NCBI GenBank assembly: GCA_963513935.1
Contig: OY740776.1
Coordinates: 11,562,724-11,626,723 of the forward strand
DNA length: 64,000 nt
Source of the DNA: Aphrophora alni
Taxonomy: Eukaryota; Arthropoda; Insecta; Hemiptera; Aphrophoridae
Reading direction: 5' to 3'
Shown here: one piece after another, positions 55,221-64,000 of the stretch
Position numbering within the stretch: the first letter of the stretch is position 1
Layout: each line of letters starts with the position of its first letter
Program-made: the position numbers and the translations under genes
The notes under the pieces: generated by a model
Seen by the model: the letters and a program-made list of their open reading frames with translations, nothing else
What the model was told of the DNA's origin: nothing
Databases searched by the model: none

Positions 55221-56004
55221 ATACCAAGTGTCCTAAAAGTCCCACCCCCCTGTTATTTTTTTTATTAATGGAAATTGACAGATCTTTGGGGAAAGTTTAG
55301 ATAACCAAAGGAGGTGTTTTTTGAAGTATCAACATTTTCAACCCTTACCCCCAAAATAGGGTAGTTTGGGGGTAAGTCAATAATTTTAAATAGCAACCCC
55401 TATTGAGTGATACCTCATTTAAAAGGTTTTTTTTTTAAAATAAGAATAATGGCGTAAACTAGAGGTCTCTAAGTTCATCCTATCAAACATAGCGACCAAT
55501 CGAATTGTGAATGTTAACCTTCAAACTCCGGTTGTTTTTATTACATTACAAACTGCTCTATGTTGGTAAAATGATGGTAAGATCCTTACCTTGTTTTTTT
55601 AGCTCAGATTAAGTTCTCGAAATGGCTACCATTTACTTCTTGGCAGAAATAGATTCTGGACTCAAAAGCATGTTGTACATTTCGTAACATTTTCGGTGTA
55701 ATTATTAACGTAAAATTCACAATTCGATTGGTCGCTATGTTGGGTAGGATGAACTTAGAGACCTCTAGTTTACGTCATTATTCTTATTTTTAAGAGACCT
55801 TTAAAATGAGGTATCACTCAATAGGGGTTGCTATTTAAATTCATGACTTACCCCCAAACTACCCAATTTTGGGGGTAAGGGTTGAAAATGTTGATACTTC
55901 AAAAAACTCCTCTTTTGGTTATCTAAACTTTCCCCAAAGCAAATCTGTCTATTTCCATTATTAAACAAATTAATAGGGGGGGGGACTTTTAGAACACTTG
56001 GTAT
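55221..56004. mobile_element. DNA element with about 296-bp inverted repeats around a transposase end
   Basis: The arms at 55221-55516 and 55708-56004 start ATACCAAGTGT and end ACACTTGGTAT, and stay matched for nearly 300 bp with few mismatches (for example AGAGGTCTCTAAGTTCATCC in the left arm). The core between them codes the end of a DDE transposase on minus. It is a foldback-type derivative formed from one end of a larger transposon. Confidence 0.85.
55604..55720 (-). pseudogene. DDE transposase C-terminal end inside the foldback element
   Basis: On minus the frame reads NFTLIITPKMLRNVQHAFES, RIYFCQEVNGSHFENLI and a stop. ITPxMLRNVxxxFxxRxxxC...NGxHFE is the usual end of mariner/IS630-like transposases, a different copy from that at 48289. 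It runs into the right arm of the inverted repeat, so part of the old coding sequence now exists in two inverted copies. Confidence 0.75.
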
Positions 56005-56526
56005 AAGTACTTAATCAAAGGCAACATCAACAATTAATTTTCACTTATAAACAACTATCGATTTAAAATAGTGAGAAATAGTTTTGGTTGGTTTTTATTT
56101 GTTTTTGAGGATGGATGAGTGAGAAATTTTGTGCACAGTTTTTGTACCGCATAGTTTTAAAGCGATACCCTTTCCTTAATGTTTAGATTTTACTTTAAAC
56201 TTTACGCATTACAAAGTGTTAAGGGAAAACATCAAACTTTAAGTATACACGGCTAAAGTTTAACTTCCGGGTTGGGATTAATTTCCTGTTTCTAAACCAA
56301 TCTTAAGATACACGTAGGCACAAAACTTCGTAGAGAATTGCGTTATAAAAAATGTTTTGGAATTTCATCAGATTTATTAATGCGTATAAAAACCCGAGAT
56401 GTCTGTGTTTAATATGAATAAAGTTTTCAAAATCATATTGAACATTTTAGTAGTAAAAACATTACACAGATTTCATCCCTATACTATGTGTCTCGAATCA
56501 AGCCTGTCGGGTAATAGCCAATAGGA
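56005..56526. other. Intergenic DNA
   Basis: GTGAGAAATTTTGTGCACAG at 56120 belongs to the GAGAAAGTTTGTGCA group. No gene. Confidence 0.4.
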
Positions 56527-57222
56527 GAGCAAGAAACCTTACCTAACCTAACCTAACCTAACCTAACCTAACCTAACCTTAGCTTTACCGATTTTATTGA
56601 AATTTGGTGGTTAATGACCCGGGTCTGTTCAAGATGAGGACTGGAACTCCTATGCAGAGATACCCAGAAGGTTTCCTAACCTAACCTAACCTAACCTAAC
56701 CTAACCTAACCTAACCTAACCTAACCTAACCTTAGCTTTACCGATTTTATTGAAATTTGGTGGTTAATGACCCGGGTCTGTTCAAGATGAGGACTGGAAC
56801 TCGTATACAGAGATACCCAGAAGGTTTCCTAACCTAACTTAACCTAACCTAACCTAACCTAACCTAACCTAACCTAACCTAACCTAACCTAACCTTAGCT
56901 TTACCGATTTTATTGAAATTTGGTGGTTAATGACCCGGGTCTGTTCAAGATGAGGACTGGAACTCGTATACAGAGATACCCAGAAGGTTTCCTAACCTAA
57001 CCTAACCTAACCTAACCTAATCTAATCTAACCTAACCTAACCTAACCTAACCTAACCTAACCTAACCTAACCTAACCTAACCTAACCTAACCTAACCTAA
57101 CCTAACCTAACCTTAGCTTTACCGATTTTATTGAAATTTGGTGGTTAATGACCCGGGTCTGTTCAAGAAGAGGACTGCAACTCGTATACAGAGATAACCA
57201 GAAGGTTTCCTAACCTAACCAA
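56527..57222 (+). repeat. Composite array: (CCTAA)n alternating with four 96-bp units
   Basis: Four units of exactly 96 bp (56580-56675, 56733-56828, 56896-56991, 57114-57209) start TAGCTTTACCGATTTTATTG and end CAGAAGGTTTC. They are separated by (CCTAA)n runs of about 57, 67 and 122 bp. CCTAA is the complement of TTAGG, the common insect telomere repeat. Unit differences are few, so the array is young. Confidence 0.9.
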
Positions 57223-60200
57223 CTTTATTCGTAATGTATGAATACACTCTTATTGTTCTGAAACCCAATATAAATTTATGTCCTTTTAGAAGGTGTCAAA
57301 CAGATCTTCATCCTTGTTTCTATAGCGCCACTTGAATTCACATAAGAAGGAATCTAAGAAATCTCTACTGGTTCCACATTCTATCTGTTCCTGATAAAAT
57401 ACTGTCCTTAATACACGCCAACAACGTCTGTCAGGTTAGGTTATGTTTGTTCTATTTATGTCAATAGAACGAGTGGAGGTTCTCTTCTTGAACAGACCCT
57501 AAACTGTTAGAACACAAAATCACAAGTTAGAACAACGGTTCAGGAATAATTTTTAAAAAAATAGACCTTGCCCACAGTGAGTGAAGCTCGATTTTAAGCA
57601 AATACCATTTACGTTGAGACCCTATAAATGGCACAAGCGAAGCAATCTTAGTCCTTTATTTAAATATATAAATATTGTTTTCAAAAGTAATGGTTCATGT
57701 TTTACTTTTTGACTGACACGAAACTGGCATTTTAGTGTCGATTGGTTTCGCTTTGTTATTATTCGGTTTTGCGGATAGGTGAGGGAGAAAGTTTGTGCAA
57801 TATTTGTACACAGTTTATTTCTATTGGCTTAACATTTATTTCTAGTGTTATAAATATATATATTTTAATAATTTAATCTTTCGCCCATTTGTGGGGGGAG
57901 TTGTGAGTTTTCTCTTCCTTAAATCTGCAAAGCCGAGTGGTCAGTCTAACCGGAAATTAAAAGTCTCCCCCCTCAACGGAAGTTACCTAAAGTAATAAAG
58001 ATCCAAGATCCCTTTTCTGTATATTTCTAAGTTTCTGCGCACGTTATAAGAGTGATACGACTCAACAATGTTTAGGTTAGTTAAAATAGTTAAATATCTA
58101 AACACTTAAAGAGAATTCAGTTTTTATCTATCAATTTCCATTCGAATTTATTGACTGATTGTGATTGATTAATTACTAGGTAAAAAAGCTTCCCGTAGTC
58201 ACAACCGTTTACGAAAAAAATGTACTAAGATAAAGGACGTAAACCTTTTCCGAGAGAGCCTCATAGTGTAAACTTCTATAGGCGCACCACGCACAAATTT
58301 TGCAGAGGGTAAATCGGATTCTGGGCGTCATGCTCGATTTTTCTTGTTATTTAAAGGTGAAAACGCTCAGCAAGCGGCTGAAAGACTGATTTGTTAATGA
58401 TAGCCTATGCTATAGATAACACCTTATTTGTACACACACAAATTAGGTCTACATTTTATCTTTAGCCTACACTTTTTAATTTAATATTTTCTTATAAAGA
58501 CTATCTAAAGTTTCAAGCATAAAAAAAAAATAAATAAAAAAAATAAAAAAATTAAAAAAAAATAAAAAATGTACAATTAGAAGTAGAAATAAGATTAAAA
58601 ATGAAAATTTGGATTAGATTGAGATGTGAGTGTGACTGAACAAGTAACAATATATTCGCAAAGAAAGCAAGAAGTTCGTAATTTCTTTAAGGTTCAACAC
58701 TTTCTTGCAGCCGGAAAGTATCGAAGTTACTCTTGTTTAAATATTTTTATCTAAGACGACTTTTTAATTGACAACGATTGAACTAACATTTTTGTAGGTG
58801 AATAGTTTGGTTAATTTTAATTTGGTTTTTAAGATGGCTGAGAGTAATTTTGTGCGCTAAATATGTATGGAAAAACAAATTATTAGTGTGTGGACTTTTC
58901 CCCTTTTGAGAGATAGTTACAGTAGATATAAAAAAAAAAAAATGTCCTTTTAATCATATTTTGTGAAATGTTTTATAAAACTGTCTCTACGTCGACAGTT
59001 ATATATAATAGCAACACTCTTCTCTGGTCTCAGGAAACCTAATAAAGGATATTTCAGCGAATAACTCCAATTTGTTTTGGAAGTCATAAGAATTCGCTAT
59101 AACTACGAAAATGGGAGAAAATAAAATATTTACTTGTAAATAAATATTGTGCTTGACTTGTGAGATTACTTGATAGAATAAAACTTGAATACAAATTTTA
59201 ACAAATCGTACGTTAATTTATTCAAAAGCGTTTCAACGATAAATCCGCCATCTTCAGGGATTCACGAGTTAGAATAATTAAACTATAACTCTTTTTAAAT
59301 TTCACGGGTGGTAAATCTTCAAAAGACAAAGGGAGACATCCGATCTTTGCAATAGTGTAAGATTCACATTCACTAAAACCACCTTCCTTCCTGTTAGTAT
59401 CCCTATCGCGAAGGACAATGACACTTTCCATGGGAATGTCAAGAATGTAAAAGTAAAAACAAAAAAACTTTATATATCTGCGCAAAGGGGAAGGTAAAGA
59501 CTTGACTGTGACCAAGTTCAGTCAGAGAAAACTTCGCGACAGATCATGCAGGAGCTCAGGTTTGGAAGGTGAAGGATGGGTAATAATCTTACAAATACCT
59601 TGTTAGAGAGTTTATTGGAGGCGTTACAAACTACATCTTCTTCTGTTTCCTACTCAATACTGAAATAATAACTCAGGAGCATGGCTCGCCCTGGTAATTG
59701 GCGGTTAACTTTTTTAAACTACAGTTTCAGGTTAAATTTTGGGAAATGGCGTTTGCGAGATTGTCGGGAATTCCGGTAAAATATCTCGGACAGCGGTAGT
59801 TATATTTCAGGATGTGTGACGAAATAGGCGTTAGTGTTCTGTGCAGTTTCTTATTTAATTACAACGTAAGTCCTACAAATTATTTGTTATAATTAACTAG
59901 ATTAATATCTGGTTACGTAGAGTAGTGGTTGGTCTGAGGGGATTAAAGGAATTAATACCACTTAACCTCGTTGTCCTTAGCAACCCCAAGGATTAAATTA
60001 ATGGATTTCCCTCCCCCCTGTAGCAGCACAAATCTATTTTGAGAAAATCGTAATTAACTTATGTGTTTTTTCCAGTAGAATTTGGAGGTAGTTTTAAGTT
60101 ATCGAAATAATTCAAAAACGTCCCGAAATATGCCCACATACCAAATTTGATTCAAAACATTCAACAAACGACTCTTTTTGGACTCGGTAAATCTCAAAAG

Positions 60201-61170
60201 TGTTATATCAGCAAAAATATGGATATGGATTTTTTGACCCATACATTACTACGTCTACTTCGTAGATTTGACGAAATGAAAAGAACTTTTTGAGCTAAGC
60301 GATATTACTATGAAAAATACAACATAGTTATTTTTCTGTCATAAACTTTTAACTATACTTAGTATAATCTGCAAATATCCATTACGTATAAAAACAAACA
60401 AAAAATACTAAAATATAATATATATTAGTTGTAATAATAAATACAATTTATAGAATAAAAACGCATACACAGCACAAGGAATGGTTAAAATTGTGAAATA
60501 TTTTACAAACGGATTCAGTGAATGGCTTAGGGTAGGGTTGAAAGCAATCAATGCATAAACTGGGGGGGGGAGGGTGACTTTCCAGGCCATTTATTGCGAA
60601 CAAAAGGTAGGCGTGTTTACGTTTTAACCGTAGATATTGGAGCAAAGTCATCGAACGTTCTTCAAAGTACGTAAAATGTTTTCAGAGAGTCTTTTGTCTG
60701 ACGTAGGAGTGTTCAACTTTTCACGAAGCGATCAAAACTTCAGGTTGAATTCCGTATAATATTGGAGAAGGATACAAGTTCATTCAAGTTTGTTTAGGAG
60801 TATTTGTTTTTTAATAAGGTTTATATACAGGATTATCAAAGCAAGATGACCACTTTGGGATTTTTAAGCGTTAGTGACAGAAAAACTTTAAATTGGGAAT
60901 CATCCCTCTTTATTGGATTTAAAAATGTGTTATCTAATATTTTAAAAGTCGCTGCCATTTTCCAATCTTTTTTTTTAATAGCAATACAATATTTTATGGT
61001 GGTTTCGGATATAACATGTAATTGTAAGACATTTTTATTCTTGGATATTTTTGGATAAACTCAACTGTTTAGATTTTACTGCCTATGGGTAATTGGAAGT
61101 TTATCATTTACTCGATTTGTATAATTGTGTGTATTAAATTATAATTAAGACGAAAGAAGCGAGTGAAGAC
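57223..61170. other. Intergenic DNA, repeat-derived, no gene recognised
   Basis: GAGAAAGTTTGTGCA is at 57790 with TTTGTACACAGTTTATTT after it, and a weaker copy at 58845. An A-rich stretch lies at 58518-58570. The AAATCGTAAT/TAAGTTATCG family is at 60030-60200. A 97-codon minus frame at 59222-59515 and an 84-codon plus frame at 60804-61058 show no family motif. Confidence 0.4.
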
Positions 61171-61830
61171 TTGATTGATTGATTGATTGAGTTTTATTGC
61201 CTCTTATTAACAAACATATAAATAAGTTTTTACAAATGAAATTAGGCTAAACATTTTTTAAACTAACCTTCTCCAAATAGACCAGAAACAATAAAAGAAA
61301 CCCCGAGGTAATAAAACCTGTCGGGGTTTTTTAGATAAAGTTGAGGTCCGCAGCCGACCGAGTTCCCAATGAATATACATAATGTTTTTACATTAAAATC
61401 TACAATCAAAAATATGACTTCTAGTCTTTTTATAAACAATGCATATTTATTTATAACTTACAACTTAATAAATATATTCCTGTATGTTATCTTGGATAAA
61501 CACTATACACAAGCACTCCGCATTCACACTTGCAAGGATACAACACCCGAATATAACACCAAAAAGTAAGGTTCAGGATAGTACTTTAAAATACGATTGT
61601 ACATCTTCAAGCTCGAGCAAAAAATTATGCAGTAAACCAGAGAACTTATGTCTGTTCGAACATGATTTAATACTATCTGGCATACAATTAAATAATTTAG
61701 GTGCCAGATATGCATAAGATTTCAATATATATACTTTTAAATGTATACACGTCTTCGAGGCTCGCAAAGGCCTGCCAACGTCAAGAAAGTAACACAATGA
61801 CAAGGTTCAGAAAACCTGTGTAACAACTGT
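61171..61830 (-). pseudogene. LINE 3' end: last ~75 codons, UTR hairpin and tail
   Basis: On minus the frames at 61573-61803 and 61524-61715 give SLCYFLDVGRPLRASK, then YILKSYAYLAPKLFNCMPDS IKSC, the YLAPKLFNxLP C-terminal motif of the same kind of LINE as at 49085. Downstream on minus lies a perfect hairpin (AACCCCGA...TCGGGGTT near 61298-61330) and an (ATTG/CAAT)n tail at 61171-61191. It is a 5'-truncated insertion opposite in orientation to the 49 kb copy. Confidence 0.75.
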
Positions 61831-62009
61831 TTTAAAAAAAAAATTACCCTACTGGATAAGACCCTTTGATATACCAATACAATTATTTAACATATCCTAC
61901 AAGTCCCAAAAAACCAATTTTTTGTCATTACATATAGAAGATCTGTTTGTATTACATTCACATTGTATGATCGGGTTGGGTAAGTAGCATGATTGCCCCC
62001 ATAAATCAT
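61831..62009. other. Spacer before the terminal satellite
   Basis: CACATTGTATGATCGGGTTG then GGTAAGTAGCATGATTG resembles 3550-3585, a short dispersed repeat at the edge of the satellite. Confidence 0.4.
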
Positions 62010-64000
62010 GTCTCGGTGAGTTGCTGTCTACTCTTGACACCACGTACAAGGTGGCGGTCGGTCTTTTGAGAGTAATCAGGTCTCGGAGAGCTGATGTCTA
62101 CTCTTGACACCACGTACAAGGTGCATGTCGGTCCTTTGAGAGTAATCAGGTCTCGGTGAGTTGATGTCTACTCTTGACACCACGTACAAGGTGCATGTCG
62201 GTCCTTTGAGAGTAACCAGGTCTCGGTGAGTTGATGTCTACTCTTGACACCACGTACAAGGTGCATGTCGGTCCTTTGAGAGTAATCAGGTCTCGGTGAG
62301 TTGATGTCTACTCTTGACACCACGTACAAGGTGCATGTCGGTCCTTTGAGAGTAATCAGGTCTCGGAGAGTTGCTGTCTACTCTTGACACCACGTACAAG
62401 GATCGGTCGGTCCTTTGAGAGTAATCAGGTCTCGGTGAGTTGATGTCTACTCTTGACACCACGTACAAGGTGCATGTCGGTCCTTTGAGAGTAACCAGGT
62501 CTCGGTGAGTTGATGTCTACTCTTGACACCACGTACAAGGTGCATGTCGGTCCTTTGAGAGTAATCAGGTCTCGGTGAGTTGATGTCTACTCTTGACACC
62601 ACGTACAAGGTGCATGTCGGTCCTTTGAGAGTAATCAGGTCTCGGAGAGTTGCTGTCTACTCTTGACACCACGTACAAGGATCGGTCGGTCCTTTGAGAG
62701 TAATCAGGTCTCGGTGAGTTGATGTCTACTCTTGACACCACGTACAAGGTGCATGTCGGTCCTTTGAGAGTAATCAGGTCTCGGTGAGTTGATGTCTACT
62801 CTTGACACCACGTACAAGGTGCATGTCGGTCCTTTGAGAGTAATCATGTCTCGGTGAGTTGATGTCTACTCTTGACACCACGTACAAGGTGCATATCGGT
62901 CCTTTGAGAGTAATCAGGTCTCGGTGAGTTGATGTCTACTCTTGACACCACGTACAAGGTGCATGTCGGTCCTTTGAGAGTAATCAGGTCTCGGTGAGTT
63001 GATGTCTACTCTTGACACCACGTACAAGGTGCATGTCGGTCCTTTGAGAGTAATCAGGTCTCGGAGAGTTGATGTCTACTCTTGACACCACGTACAAGGT
63101 GCATGTCGGTCCTTTGAGAGTAATCAGGTCTCGGAGAGTTGATGTCTACTCTTGACACCACGTACAAGGTGCATGTCGGTCCTTTGAGAGTAATCAGGTC
63201 TCGGAGAGTTGATGTCTACTCTTGACACCACGTGCAAGGTGCATGTCGGTCCTTTGAGAGTAATCAGGTCTCGGAGAGTTGATGTCTACTCTTGACACCA
63301 CGTACAAGGTGCATGTCGGTCCTTTGAGAGTAATCAGGCCTCGGTGAGTTGATGTCTACTCTTGACACCACGTGCAAGGTGCATGTCGGTCCTTTTAGAG
63401 TAATCAGGTCTCGGAACTTGATGTCTACTCTTGACACCACGTACAAGGTGCATGTCGGTCCTTTGAGAGTAATTAGGTCTCGGTGAGTTGCTGTCTACTC
63501 TTGACACCACGAGCAAGGTGCATGTCGGTTCTTTGAGAGTAATCAGGTCTCGGTGACTTGATGTCTACTCTTGACACCACGTACAAGGTGCATGTCGGTC
63601 CTTTGAGAGTAATCAGGTCTCGGTGACTTGATGTCTACTCTTGACAACACGTGCAAGGTGCATGTCGGTTCTTTGAGAGTAATCAGGTCTCGGTGACTTG
63701 ATGTCTACTCTTGACAACACGTAGAAGGTGCATGTCGGTCCTTTGAGAGTAATCAGGTCTCGGTGACTTGATGTCTACTCTTGACACCACGTACAAGGTG
63801 CATGTCGGTTCTTTGAGAGTAATCAGGTCTCGGTGACTTGGTGTCTACTCTTGACAACACGTAGAAGGTGCATGTCGGTCCTTTGAGAGTAATCAGGTCT
63901 CGGTGACTTGATGTCTACTCTTGACACCACGTACAAGGTGCATGTCGGTCCTTTGAGAGTAATCAGGTCTCGGTGACTTGATGTCTACTCTTGACACCAC
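62010..64000. repeat. 70-bp satellite, about 28 copies, cut by the window edge
   Basis: The unit runs AATCAGGTCTCGGTGAGTTG, ATGTCTACTCTTGACACCAC, GTACAAGGTGCATGTCGGTC, CTTTGAGAGT (70 bp). A 69-bp variant with GGATCGGTCGG occurs at 62400 and 62679, exactly 279 bp apart, showing a four-unit higher-order repeat. From about 63540 units carry GGTGACTTGATG and GACAACACGTAGAAGG variants in alternation. The 60-codon minus frames are by-products. Confidence 0.92.

Noticed and set aside
56527..57222. A true chromosome end
   Set aside because: The CCTAA runs are short, interrupted by unique units and flanked on both sides by ordinary repeat DNA, so this is interstitial.
62286..63516. 60-codon minus frames with VVSRVD repeats
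   Set aside because: By-products of the 70-bp satellite; the frame is lost every three units because 70 is not divisible by three.
62010..64000. CRISPR array
   Set aside because: The repeat is a continuous 70-bp satellite without unique spacers, in a eukaryotic genome with no cas genes.

Overview
The window is nuclear DNA of an insect. It is AT-rich, has GT-AG introns and a TATA/Inr promoter with the arthropod TCAGT initiator, carries arrays of the insect telomere-type motif (CCTAA)n, and is crowded with decayed transposable elements. A hemipteran or another insect with a large, repeat-rich genome would fit, but the order cannot be fixed from this sequence. No bacterial or viral genes were seen.

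One host gene is recognisable: a secreted carboxylesterase (alpha/beta-hydrolase, type-B carboxylesterase family) on the minus strand. Its promoter and exon 1 lie near 34.2 kb, and eight coding exons run down to 12.1 kb. All seven internal junctions have GT-AG borders and matching phases, giving 451 codons plus one base. The nucleophile Ser204 and acidic Glu336 are present. The exon or exons for the C-terminal ~100 residues, including the catalytic His, were not found and probably lie beyond base 1. The first 99 bp of exon 6, with the acceptor and adjoining intron, is present three times in tandem.

The introns and flanks are a mosaic of mobile DNA: LINE reverse-transcriptase and RNase H fragments (8.2, 14.4, 49.1 and 61.2-61.8 kb), mariner remnants (4.2-6.0, 42.4 kb), C-terminal pieces of another DDE transposase (48.3, 55.6 kb), a Helitron N-terminal fragment (26.3 kb), a Penelope-like GIY-YIG fragment (47.8 kb), a pair of TIR elements of which one carries a short ORF (16.0, 31.0 kb), a tRNA-derived SINE (52 kb) and many hairpin or foldback elements.

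Tandem arrays form the second layer: a 57-bp minisatellite open on both strands (13.2-14.4 kb), ~160-bp monomers (34.5-35.5 kb), an ~83-bp AT-rich satellite (44.9-46.4 kb), a 22-bp minisatellite in 110-bp blocks (53.1-54.6 kb), a (CCTAA)n/96-bp composite (56.5-57.2 kb) and a 70-bp satellite running off the right edge (62.0-64.0 kb).

The most interesting signal is a set of hammerhead-ribozyme-like motifs. Each has a CTGAWGA-like box, a short hairpin, GAAA and a self-complementary stem III (ACGT, ACGCGT or ACATGT) before a possible cleavage site. Six degenerate copies sit in the 34.5-35.5 kb array just upstream of the esterase promoter, and others are dispersed. Function is unproven.
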